Of a stretch of 64,000 bases of DNA, positions 51,596-62,531 are shown in pieces. The DNA lies in contig NC_092670.1 of assembly GCF_964355755.1 (NCBI RefSeq), positions 2,197,001 through 2,261,000 on the forward strand. The letters are read 5' to 3'. Each line of letters opens with the position of its first letter. Positions within the stretch are counted from its first letter, which is position 1. The notes beneath the pieces were generated by a model, which was not told the DNA's origin, ran no database searches, and worked only from the letters and a program-made list of their open reading frames with translations. A program made the position numbers and the translations under genes. Source of the DNA: Antedon mediterranea. Its lineage: Eukaryota > Echinodermata > Crinoidea > Comatulida > Antedonidae.

Positions 51596-53068
51596 AACTA
51601 GATTTGAACTCGTCACTTTGACGAGTTCGGGTTATCCGCGCAAACGCAACATGCACATACTTTAAACTATATGAACTTCGACAATTATTATGCCATCCTT
51701 TGACATGAATTAAAAATGTTTACAGTGCTGAATTGTACCTATTTTGTAGCATACAGCATATTACAGTATTTACAGAATAAACTGTATATGTTATATACAG
51801 TGTAGCATAGACGAAATAACGAGACCCATCTTTTAAATCCAATTATTAACACGATGACGTCATCAAATTGACATAAAAGATAACAATTTTAGAAGATAAT
51901 TATCTAAATAATTACATTATTACAAATATGAAGTATTTTGGGCACTTAAAAGTGAGATGCGCTCTCGTTTAAACGTGCTGAACTATGACGCAAAATATGA
52001 AAATACGACTTTTGTTATTCAACTGGCCATATAATGACGTCAAAACATTTGATTGGCAAAATATTGACATGAATTCGTATCTACAATCCAATAGCTTCTA
52101 GAAAACGTTTTATTCATGATTATTTCTTTTTATTCTGACGAGCTATAACAGATTGAAATTTACTGTAAAGATGAAATAAGGTTACCCACGTTATTTACAT
52201 TTTTAGACATGATGACGTCATAAAAATTAAAATATTTTTAACTCATGCGAAAGATAGTTGATTGACCTAGACAGTATTAAAATATCTGAGGAAATGGAAT
52301 ACGTATAAGCGAGATGCGCTCTATTTAATGTGATTAGCAATAACGAAAGAGTAAAAAATCCTATATTTTACATTCGTGTGGCCATACGATGACGTCATAA
52401 CATCCAAGGGGTAAAGATTCTGCATGAATTCATATCTACAATTTATCTTCTTGCATAATAAGTTAAAAAAATTGGGGGTCACCTTTGATCCTGAAGAGCT
52501 ATAATAGATTCAAAATAGGCATTATTTTGACAATATTTTGTAACTTTTTCAACTAAAACGCGCGCAAATGGTCCAAATCAACGTGCTCGTATGACGTGAT
52601 TTTAATAATTTTTTTCGCGCGCGTGGGAAATTTTGACATGCTCAAAATGTCATGATCAGCGTAGAAAGTTGATTAGAAATTAATTTTGCGCATTTTGAAA
52701 CTTTAAATGCGCGTGCGCGCGTAACTTCTTGTAAAACATGCCATTTTTAATCCATAGAAAGATTGCCCTTGATATAACTTAAATTTTCACTAAGTGTCAA
52801 TTCAAAATGACTTTTATTTTTTATCCTATGATCAATCATTGAAATTCATAAAATCGCGCGTAAGTCACGTTGCGCAACTCTGACGTCATTCAAAATATGG
52901 AGGTGCACAACTTCAGGTAAATGTCCATATAATGACAAAGTTATACAAAAGTTATATTCATAAGCTATAGGGGATATGCTGCTCACAAAATCAGGGAAAG
53001 AAAGAAGAACAAAGAAGAAAGATATTTACAATCACATGGGTTATCCTGCAACTAAGTTGCGGATAACC
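51596..53068 (+). mobile_element. 1.47-kb hairpin-ended element, copy 1
   Basis: The site in segmental copy 1 is empty (junction at about 37303/37304), so the limits are well fixed. The left end AACTAGATTT is followed by a hairpin (GAACTCGTCA / TGACGAGTTC). The right end is a perfect hairpin (GGTTATCCTGCAAC / GTTGCGGATAACC with one mismatch). No target-site duplication is visible. The interior has CG-rich words (GCGCGTGCGCGCG) and no long reading frame. Class uncertain: ends with hairpins and no duplication recall Helitron-like or Helentron-like non-autonomous elements, but no CTRR end or autonomous relative is seen. Confidence 0.7.
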
Positions 53069-53649
53069 AAAAATGTATAGTATATACAGAAAGCATACAG
53101 AATGTATAGTATATACAGAAAGCATACAAAATGTATAGTATATACAGAAAGCATACAAAATGTATAGTATATACAGAAAGCATACAAAATGTATAGTATA
53201 TACAGAAAGCATATAAAATGTATAGTATATACAGAAAGCATACAAAATGTATAGTATATACAGAAAGCATACAGAATGTATAGTATATACAGAAAGCATA
53301 CAGAATGTATAGTATATACAGAAAGCATACAAAATGTATAGTATATACAGAAAGCATACAAAATGTATAGTATATACAGAAAGCATACAGAATGTATAGT
53401 ATATACAGAAAGCATACAAAATGTACAGTATATACAGAAAGCATACAAAATGTATAGTATATACAGAAAGCATACAAAATGTATAGTATATACAGAAAGC
53501 ATACAAAATGTATAGTATATACAGAAAGCATACAAAATGTATAGTATATACAGAAAGCATACAAAATGTATAGTATATACAGAAAGCATATAAAATGTAC
53601 AGTATATACAGAAAGCATACAAAATGTATAGTATATACAGAAAGCATAC
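53069..53649. repeat. 29-bp minisatellite, about 20 units
   Basis: The unit starts AAAATGTATAGTATATACAG and ends AAAGCATAC. Changes are limited to A/G and C/T at a few sites (CATACAGAATG, ATGTACAG). Segmental copy 1 has a single unit at 37304-37334 with the same right flank (ATTACATTATTTACA). Long reading frames across it are an artefact of the repeat. Confidence 0.96.
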
Positions 53650-54171
53650 AGAAATTACATTATTTACACTATTATTATTACATTGATTATCAGTTCAAAT
53701 TGATGGAATAAATATAGAGCTGGTGTGCCCTGAAACTGGTCAAATCTCAATTCATTGAGTACACTGAGATTCATTACAAATGGTAGTGCATTTTTTTTAA
53801 AACTTTCTGTATTCCACCTAAATTCAGTTCTTCATAGTTATTTACACATCATATTTTACATATTATGCGACTTTAACAAAAATTATTATTTCAGGTGGAC
53901 AAATATATCTTTAAAATTCACATAGACTAGCATGATAATTCTTCATTCATTATGAATAAAAAGTAAATAAATAAATGAGTTTTACAGTGTATATGCTTCA
54001 TTTGTAATATTAGAAACATGGCACACATGATAATATTTGAAGAAGAGCTATAAGATCTAACTTGGGTCATTGAGGTGGGACCCCCTACAATTAACACATT
54101 CAGATTTAGGCATAGTGGGTACTAGCAACCTACGGACCCTAACACAAGCCTAACAAAGTAAAGTCCTATTT

Positions 54172-55190
54172 CTATCCTAGTGTAACATTAGGATAACGTT
54201 TCTCAACATATCGGTTTCTATTCTAGTCTTTTTCTAGCCTAGAATAACGGTTTGAAACGTATCTCTTATTTTCTATTTTAGGGAACACCCTAGAATAACG
54301 GCTTGAAACGCATCTCTTAATTTTTATTTTAGGGAACACCCTAGAATAACGGCTTGAAACGCATCTCTTAATTTTTATTTTAGGGAACACCATAACATAT
54401 CGATTTTCAACGAATCACTGATAGCAAAGCCTGTACTAATTCATGTATTTCACTAGCGTGATAACAGAGTACGACACTTAATAGCGTTGGTATCTTTGTT
54501 TCTTAGTAGTTCCGTTGGGGAATTCTAAGAACGTATCAGTTTCTATTCTAGTCAGTCTTTTTCTAACCTAGAATAACGGTTTGAAACGTATCTCTTAATT
54601 TCTATTATAGGGAACACCCTAAAATATCGATTTTCAACGAATCCTTGATAGCAAAGCCTGTACTAATTCACATATTTCACTAACGTGATAACAGAGTACG
54701 CCACTTAGCTTGGTTATCTTTGTTTCTTAGTAGTTCCGCTGGGGAATTCTAGGAAAGTATCGGTTTCTATTCTAGTCAGTCTTTTTCTAGCCCAGAATAA
54801 CGGCTTGAAACGTATCTCTTAATTTCTATTTTAGGGAACACCCTCAAATATCGATTTTCAACGAATCACTGATAGCAAAGCCTGTACTTATTCACGTATT
54901 TCACTAGCGTGATACAGACTACGACACTTAGCTTTACTATCTTTGTTTTCTTAGTAGTTCCGCTGATGAATTCTAAGAACGTATTGGTTTCTATTCTAGT
55001 TAGTCTTCTTCTAGCCTAGAATAACAGCTTGAAACGCATCTCTTAATTTTTATTTTAGGGAACACCCTAAAATATCGATTTTCAACGAATCACTGATAGC
55101 AAAGCCTATACTAATTCACATATTTCACTAGCGTGATAACAGAGTACGACACTTAGCTACATTATCTTATTTTTTTTCCACTCAGGAATT
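54172..55190. repeat. Tandem 230-bp units inside segmental copy 2
   Basis: About four units plus partial ones of the repeat that has two units in copy 1. Near 54240-54390 a sub-block (ending TTTTAGGGAACACC) is repeated three times at a spacing of about 60 bp. Confidence 0.8.
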
Positions 55191-55378
55191 CTTCAGTTCG
55201 TTTCTTGTTGACGTACACACAACAGTGTTAAAAGAAATGATGACAATCTGAGGTAGGTGTATCTCATTAGAGTGCAATGTTGAATGAACTATACCCTAAC
55301 AGTGTTGCTATGGTTATTTATGGTAAAATTCTTGTAATATTTTCCGCTCTTCGGGGAGAGAGGGGCTATCCAGGTAAG

Positions 55379-55571
55379 CAGTGGCATAATGCAGAGGGCT
55401 GAGGCCCCTGGTTTAAGAAACCTAAGTGGTCCTCGGCCAAGTTCCAATGCTGGAGGCCTTGGACGTTTTAAGCCTTTTTGGCATATTTTAATGCCCATTT
55501 TTCCTCTGGGCCCCATAAGCTCCAGTGACCCTGGGTTTACCCAGTGAGCGCTCATAGCCATTACGCCACTG
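55379..55571. mobile_element. 193-bp non-autonomous hAT-type element
   Basis: Flanked by the exact 8-bp repeat CAGGTAAG (55371-55378 and 55572-55579). The terminal repeats are CAGTGGCATAATG and CATTACGCCACTG. An 8-bp duplication with CAG-starting ends is the hAT signature. The matching place in segmental copy 1 lacks it. Confidence 0.88.
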
Positions 55572-55617
55572 CAGGTAAGTTGCACTCATAGACTACCAAC
55601 ACCACAGTTGATTTGTG

Positions 55618-55845
55618 TCTAACATGGGTCATTGATGGAATGGAAATAAATTATATAAACTCGTCAATGCATTAACTTCATTAATCATTTTCTTTTCATC
55701 AAGTTTCTTAAATTCTGAATTCTTGAATTCAGTAATCTTGTCTCCTACTCTTGAACTTGAGCTCACTGATTGCCATTTTGTTTAGATTTCCTTGGGCATG
55801 TTCGTTACACCATTCAGACACTGTTAACAATCCATGTTGATAATT
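55618..55845 (-). pseudogene. Wrecked copy of the death-fold module B exon
   Basis: From the acceptor (CTTGTAG) the sequence follows the module B exon to GAGCTCAAGTTCAAGAG, then jumps to GGAGACAAGATTACTGAATT and on to AATGCATTGACGAG. The middle is deleted, including the end of the first module and most of the second. The reading frame is also broken early (TGGTGTAACG in place of the intact exon's TGGTGTGACG). Confidence 0.75.
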
Positions 55846-55900
55846 CTACAAGAAAGTAAATACAAATTGCTATGTTTTTGGTTTTATATATATAAATTTA

Positions 55901-56522
55901 TATAAATTTGAAATATATAATAAATAGAAAAAAGTTTTTATTAAAACACCATAACAATAATTCAATTTTTTAATTCAATAATTTAATTTCGCAATGATAT
56001 TCATTGCTGGCCTAGGTACTTTCACTTGTGCGCTCGCATCGTGCGGTTTATAGCGTAAGCCTGCCTGGAGGAGGCGTAGAATCTAAGACCACAGCGGTGA
56101 TAGTCTCAGGCTTAGAATTAAACGCAACTGATTTGCAATAAGTTTATTGTTGTTATTAAATTTGTTTTTGGCGTTCTCTTCCTGTTTTGTAATTGTTTAC
56201 CTTTTGTATTGTTACATATTTTTATATATCTGTAAAACGAGCAATGAATTTCCGAAAGGATTAGTAAAAGATAATTTGAATTTGAATTTTTATTAAGCCA
56301 GTGGTTTCATCTTGGGCTTAAGTCTAGGCTTACGACCTTTATTACAATCTGCCTCTCGTATTTTCACCCATGAGTTAGATGTATATATACCATACTGTAA
56401 ATAGAAAATTCCTCAATACAATCAAATGAGAACTGTAACTCACAATTAATAAATATTAATGTGAACTAGGAATTACAATTCTGCAATAATAGGACCCCCA
56501 ACTCTATTGAAATAAAACATAC
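55901..56522. other. Spacer with no gene recognised
   Basis: AT-rich, with a GC-richer patch at about 56030-56115 (CGTGCGGTTTATAGCGTAAG). Nothing identifiable. Confidence 0.4.
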
Positions 56523-56564
56523 TTTCTGCATTGCTTGGTCCAGCTTCACTTCTTGATCGTTTAC
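56523..56564 (-). CDS. Paralogous linker exon of the duplicated death-fold gene
   Basis: 42 nt, phase 1-1. Its acceptor (TTTCTTTTTAG) and donor (GTATG) are shared with linker exon 1 at 41971-42015. Encodes KRSRSEAGPSNAE. It may belong to a dead gene copy or still be used by a longer transcript. Confidence 0.45.
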
Positions 56565-56978
56565 CTAAAAAGAAAGTATTTTAGGACAGTAATTACAATA
56601 TCCATGTTGATGAATACTATTACTATATAACATTTTATTTAAACTTCCAAGACACATTTTGAATTAATCAACAACATAACATATTAAGATTTAACTTGTT
56701 ATTTTGTGTTACTTTTTGGTAACTTTATAGAACCAAACTACAATACAAGTTGCAAAATGACATTGAAATCATTCACTAAAGTACCACGTCAGAACATAAG
56801 TCAAACTGCACCCGATTAAACTTTAGTTATATAGCAGTTTAATAAGTTAAATTTGACTACTATACAGTAATATTTATTTAGGTAGCCATGCTTTAAAATA
56901 AAAAATAACAATGACAGAAAATTTGTTCAAATAGAATCATCATGGCACTAAAGAAAAGAAAAAAAAAGACAAAAAGAC

Positions 56979-57023
56979 CTTTTGGAGAACTTGATGGTTC
57001 AGCTTTTCTTTTTGATCGTTTAC
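56979..57023 (-). CDS. Second paralogous linker exon
   Basis: 45 nt, phase 1-1, acceptor CTTTACAG; the donor is weak (GTCTTT). Encodes KRSKRKAEPSSSPK. It shares the GKRS start with the exon at 56523-56564. The RSKRK run is basic enough to be a nuclear-localisation-like patch, but this may be chance. Confidence 0.38.
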
Positions 57024-57071
57024 CTGTAAAGAAAGTAGTTTTAAACAGTAGTTCTCAAATTAATATAATTA

Positions 57072-58521
57072 GGTTATATGCATTCATGCATATAACCTCT
57101 TGATTCTGTCAGAATCTTTATTTATTTCTTTATTTATTTATTTATTTATTTATTTATTCTTTCCTTAGCACTATTTGTCCGTCAATTATCTTGATATCAG
57201 TTTCATCTAACTAAGTCAATTTTTCAGAGTATATTCCTTATGGCCAGGAATCGATGTGGTTATGTTTTCACGGTGCGCAATCAAACATTACGCGGTCTAC
57301 GCGCGATTTAACGAAATCACGTTTATAATCATATCTTCACAAGCATGAATCACTTTTAAACAAAATTTGGTACTCATAAATTTCAGGTCATATTTCATCA
57401 TATGGCAATACAATTACGTGCGTAGCGCATATAACGCATGCATACGCCCGCTTAAATTTATTTTCGATGAAATTAGAGTACGTTTCTGGCAATTTTAAGC
57501 GTTTAAAAAATTGCCATAAGTGCGCAGATTTTTGCACGCGCACTGCGCGTCAAACGTTATTGCGCACTGTTTTTGTCCGATTACTGTTGTATAACCTTTC
57601 TTTAACAATATCATCATATTGTATTAACTTTTCAACGCGAAACAGCGTTATACGAGCACGTCAAAAGTGACAGGCTACGCACGTGTAAGTTAACAAAATG
57701 GTGAAAATATGCTAAATTTTAAAATTAATATATATCGTTAGAATGCTCGGGAACACCGATTTTTTTATTTCATTTTCTTGAAATGTATGTATCAATGTAT
57801 GATTTATTATGAAATTAAGAGAACAAAAGTTGATTAAGTCATCATTAATGGCATATTAAATTTACAAAAATTAATTTCGACAATCAAACAAATTATAACA
57901 TTTTCTTAGGCCAAAATAACAAACTTAACATTAACTTTCTTCCTTAAGAAGTTCATATATTAAAGTTAAAAGTATATAGTTTGTCAGTGCATCATTTTTA
58001 AAAATCTTTAAAGATATCATCATAGTAAAACATTATAATTCATTGCGGTATGTAATAATCTATCTGCACCAAAGTGGTTACTGCATAGTAAATACACGGA
58101 GGAATATTTCCATAATTTTTAGTCAGTTGTTTATGGCTCGGTGGTCTTTACTCGTGTCTATTGCATTCAAGGTACCGAGTTCGAGTCTCACCTTGGGAAA
58201 CGAAACGAAATAAGATTTTTTTTATTACCCGTATTGTTTGTTCAATTGTATTTCTTAGTGTATAGATTATACAGATGATTTATAATGAAATTTATTTAAA
58301 AACACAAATGTGGTTTATGACATTATATACGCAGAAGGATCTTTGATCGGATTATGATACCGGCTATTGTATTTGCGTTAGCAAGATCCTATCATATATT
58401 ATAAATAACTAAAGATTCTGAGAAAATCAATCAATCAAAATATCTTAAATCAATCAATTATCTTTATTTAAATCAATGCATATAACCTATAATTCGTCAT
58501 AGTGACGAATTAAATCTAGTT
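57072..58521 (-). mobile_element. 1.45-kb hairpin-ended element, copy 2 (opposite orientation)
   Basis: Mirror-image relative of 51596-53068 with nearly the same length. It starts with a perfect palindrome (GGTTATATGCATTCATGC...ATAACC) and ends with a hairpin (AATTCGTCA / TGACGAATT) then AAATCTAGTT, the reverse complement of the other copy's left end. The CG-rich interior is shared in style. It also has an inner GATTCTGTCAGAATC hairpin and an (ATTT)n run at about 57117-57163. Confidence 0.68.
58137..58195 (+). repeat. tRNA-like pol III promoter motif inside the hairpin-ended element
   Basis: TGGCTCGGTGG resembles an A box and GAGTTCGAGTCTC a B box at tRNA spacing. The surrounding bases do not fold into a good cloverleaf, so it is not called a tRNA gene. 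Confidence 0.3.
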
Positions 58522-58846
58522 AAAAATTGTTTTTTCCTATAGACCTATCTCAAGTGTGATATACTGTAAAACTTTTTTTTTTCTTCTTTCTAATCTGTAG
58601 AAATACTATATTTATTTTTCTGATGTACATGATCCCAAAGATGTTTGTGCACTATAATTATTGATCAGTTAAGAAGCAAATGTCATAAAATATTAAAGAC
58701 ATTTTTTCTTTAATTTTGGACGTTTTGTTAGAATAATGCGTAATGTATTACTTCAAAAATATTAAACCAGATCATTTCTTGTCTTAAATGTATGTGATTC
58801 GGTTAATTATGATGAAAAGAAAAAAAACAATGCACTTAAGCTATTT
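58522..58846. other. AT-rich spacer
   Basis: No gene, repeat or motif recognised. Confidence 0.4.
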
Positions 58847-58854
58847 GTAGCTAG

Positions 58855-59630
58855 GGGGAACAGACGATCGGGACCACGGACGATTGGGCCCAAGACAATT
58901 GTGCCCACATTTTGCGGTCCCGAACGTCTTATGTGTTGGGCCCGATCGTCTTACTAGTTGGTCCCGATCGTCCAGTATTTTCAGAACCACGTTAGGCCCG
59001 ATCGTCTTACCAGTTGGTCCCGATCGTCTTAGCGTTTGGCCCGATAGTCTTTTGTGTTATACAAAATAATGTGCCACATTTCACTCCTAGTACTTAGTGT
59101 CAACGTGCTTTTCTTGCGTAAATTAGATTTTAATTAAAAAGGTTAATTAGATTTTTCTGATTTTATCATAATTTTCCCCTAATTAACACTACTGGTTTTA
59201 AGAATTTCTTAGCAAACATTTATGATAAATGTGATTGATTGTGACAATATTATTGTGTTGTATGTAGGCCTAGGCTAGGCCTATTCCCGTATTTAATTTT
59301 TGCTCTATGCAGTGTGATATAACTTGACTTCTCTCTCGCGACAAAATTAATAGAACATGTGTGAAACCTAATTTGATAATGTACATATTTTCATATTTTT
59401 CTGACTTTAAATCAAATAATTATTTTTTTTTAATTTTTGAGAATGTTTTGGGCCTGATTGTCTTATTCATTGGGCCCGATCGTCTGGGCCCGATCGTCTC
59501 TGGTCCCGATCGTCTTTCACCCTTGATGGGCCCGATCGTCTTTCACCCTTGATGGGGCCGATCGTTTCACGATTTGGGCCCGATCGTCTTGAAGTGGGCC
59601 TGATCGTCTGGGCCCAATCGTCTGATAACA
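58855..59630. mobile_element. 776-bp element built of GATCGTC-type repeats
   Basis: Two clusters of GGGCCCGATCGTCTT-like words (58861-59050 and 59440-59625) sit at the ends of a unique AT-rich centre. CAGACGAT at the left pairs with ATCGTCTG at the right. GTAGCTAG occurs exactly at 58847-58854 and 59631-59638, a candidate 8-bp target duplication, although the outermost bases are imperfect inverted repeats. No coding capacity. Confidence 0.6.
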
Positions 59631-59755
59631 GTAGCTAGCGTCAAGTGCCCTCTCTTGGGCTAGTCTATTTAGGCATGGTTTTGTAGGCCTAGCTGGTAAA
59701 CAGCGGTAAAATATGAACATTGTACGCTAGCTATAAGCCTATGCTGGGGTGTCAC

Positions 59756-62530
59756 GAAACCTAAGACCACGAAAGCTAAGAAACCTAAGACCACGAAAGC
59801 TAAGACCCCCTAAGACCTAAGATCACGAAAGCTAAGACCCAAGACCTAAGATTGCAAATTCTAAGATATACTACAGCTTAAAAACAATACTTGTTTATCC
59901 ATACATAATTTTAAAAATAGTAGATTTCATTTATTACCATAAATATAATTTAATACTACCGCAAAACATAGATAAACTCACATTATTTTCGCCCGTTGAG
60001 TAAATGTATATTTTTCCTTTACAACAAACAAACTTGACGGGTTGTTTGTTGGTATATATTGAGTGTTGACAAAGTGCGAGGGAGCGAGGCATGCGTGGCA
60101 TGCCAAATATTTGTGCGAGGCATCATTTTATCATTTCCAAAAGTGCGAGGCATGCGAGGCATATAGTTTACAATTTCAAAAAGGTGCGAGGCATAGCTTA
60201 ACGTGCTATTATGCTATATTATAGGCCTAATAATCAATCGATACAAGCGTATCTAAATAGATTCGTGTATACACTCATCATGTTGTTTATTTTATGTAAC
60301 GATTGTTTTTTCATTCAAGATATATCGTGTCAAATTTTACTTTTACAAAAGTGCCCAAACTACGGTTCAAAAATCTGAACGACAGTCTTCAACTTTCGAT
60401 AAACAATAATTGTTATAGCGACACACTCATCAAATGACTGCAATGTTTGTTGGCATTTCGAGCGTGTTCACTCACATGTCTCTCGAACATAGCAGAGTGA
60501 AAATAATATTTTGTCACACCCCTGCGCCTAGATCCGGTAGACCCGAGAGATGGAAAATCCCTCTTTACTATTTAGCAGGTAGCGGAATGATTCAGCCCTC
60601 AGCTCAGAGGATTGTGGTGCATTCCCCTCCTATAGCACGTGGTTTCAGCAGCAACGCACAGACTTCTCTCTGAGCGGCGTGCCAAAGACATTTTTTACAT
60701 TCCATTCTCTAGGAACAACACGTGTACCTCTCTCGCAAATAAGGTGAACAGCGATTGCCAGGACAAGTTCAATAACTGGCGGTGAATAAAAGGTAACTGA
60801 TATGCCAATCCAATAATATGCCGCAAAGAAAAAAATTGCGACAGAATTCTGGAGCGCGTGTGAAAAAAGACTTACGTCCGACAATTGTAATACTAGGCCT
60901 AAAATTAAACTTTAGCTAATATGCTTAGCCCTAACCTAGATAAGAGGCCTATGTAGAAAATAATTTAATCAATTTTGATATAATAATAATTGGTGTAATA
61001 TTTAATAATGATACACTATTCCTGTTTTAGTAAGCTAGGTATATTACGAACGATTTTTATTTATTATTGTCCATGTACGTACTAATAAACCTGGCGCTAG
61101 TTTCCTTCGCTTGTATTTTTACTCCAAATTTGATAACTAACTTTATCGTGTGAATACCACACCTTAGAAGTATACCTCATGAGTACTTTAATGAAAGAAT
61201 CACATAAAAAGTAACAAATAAATCCTTAAATTAATGATTTTACAGGCGTGTTTCTCGCACACTGTTCGCGAATTTCACTTATTCAATGTTCAATATTTTT
61301 GTTTCTATGGAGCGCCAAAAGAGCAACGATAATAGAGGACTAAAACTCAGTGGAATGCGTCAATTTCTCATGCATTTATTGGTGAAAAACATGTTTCATT
61401 TCAATATATTTGTTAATTTGTCAATAAAAATGTTGTAATATGTTACTGCTGATACTGTTCTGTTTTCAAAGAATAATAATCGATCCTAAATCAACATCAC
61501 TACCTAGTCTAGACCTAGGACATCCTACTAAGGATATTATGATGAATTTTTCTATTTTATTCTTTAAAAGGTTAACGAAACCGTGTACATTATCAACAGT
61601 AACATTTTTCCTTACTGACAGTGACAAAATCTATTGAAATTGTACTTGATTTTCACCAAATAATGCGTTAAATATAAATGGATTCCACAGAGTTTTTAGC
61701 CCTCTAATTAATTTTGCTCTTTTGGCGTTCCATAGAAACCAAAATATTGAACATTGAGTGTGCGAAATGCGAGAAAAACAACGTCTGTAAAATCACCAAT
61801 TTAATGGATTTATTGTTACTTTTATGTGATTTTTCTTCATTAAAGTAGGCCTACTAATTCTAAGCTGTGGTATTCAGGATAAAGTTGGTTAAAATACAAG
61901 GCAGGTGCAAAGGGAAACTAGCCTAGCTGGCCTAGGCCTAGGCTACTTCAATTTCGGTGATTTCCTGCCTTGCAATTTTGAGAAATGATAAAATGATGCC
62001 TCGCATTTTTTGATGATGGTAAAACGATGCCTCGCATAAATTTCTGACTTGCCTCGCATGCCTTCCCTGCCTCGTGTGCCTCGCACTTTGTTACTACCCG
62101 TATATATTTACTCCATTGTGTTGATTCAGAGGATGTTTTTCTTTCGCACCTGCCTTTCTTGTATTTTGACTCCAAATTTGTTAACTGACTTTATTCTGAA
62201 TATCACACTTTAAAATTAGGACTTATATAAGTACTTTCAGAAGGAGAAACACATAAAAACAAATAAATAAATCCTTTAAATTGATGTTTTTACAGACGTG
62301 TTTCTTTGTATACTGTAACTCCTCATGCTCAATGTTTTTGTTTCTATGAAGCGCCAAAAGAGCAACAATAATAGTACAAGTATAAAAACAGAGAGAAAAC
62401 GAAACAAAAAAACAGTGCTAATCCTAATGTGTGATATTCAGAATAAATGTTGGGAGTTATTACAAGGCAGGTGCGAAAGATGAATATTTGTAATCTTAGG
62501 TCTTGGGTCTTAGCTTTCGTGATCTTAGGT
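59756..62530. mobile_element. 2.7-kb foldback element with internal repeated modules
   Basis: CCTAAGATCACGAAAGCTAA (from 59816) is the reverse complement of the right end (to 62530). Inside that pair are inverted arms rich in GCGAGGCAT (60065-60190) and ATGCCTCGC (61970-62095). A module of about 230 bp (AACAAATAAATCC through GCGCCAAAAGAGCAAC) occurs three times: 61100-61345 (+), 61715-61905 (inverted) and 62130-62370 (+). The left terminal motif is itself repeated 2-3 times. No protein-coding region was found. This could be a foldback-type DNA transposon derivative. Confidence 0.65.
60191..61090. other. Interior of the foldback element, no gene recognised
   Basis: Reading frames of up to 79 codons have no family resemblance. 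Nothing else was identified. Confidence 0.4.
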
Positions 62531-62531
62531 A

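Larger units (their letters stand above)
50398..55900. repeat. Segmental duplication, copy 2 (expanded and decayed)
   Basis: Colinear with 36046-39110 but nearly twice as long. The extra length comes from a 1.47-kb insert (51596-53068), a 20-unit minisatellite (53069-53649), extra 230-bp units (54172-55190) and a hAT-type element (55379-55571). The death-fold exon at its right end is wrecked. Confidence 0.88.

Noticed and set aside
52991-53647. Three overlapping minus-strand frames of about 190-218 codons reading as hydrophobic Y/I/F/L/C repeats
   Set aside because: Artefact of the 29-bp minisatellite; the ancestral copy has one unit and no frame.
57117-57163. (ATTT)n run as a possible AU-rich regulatory element
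   Set aside because: A simple microsatellite inside a mobile element, not in a recognised transcript.
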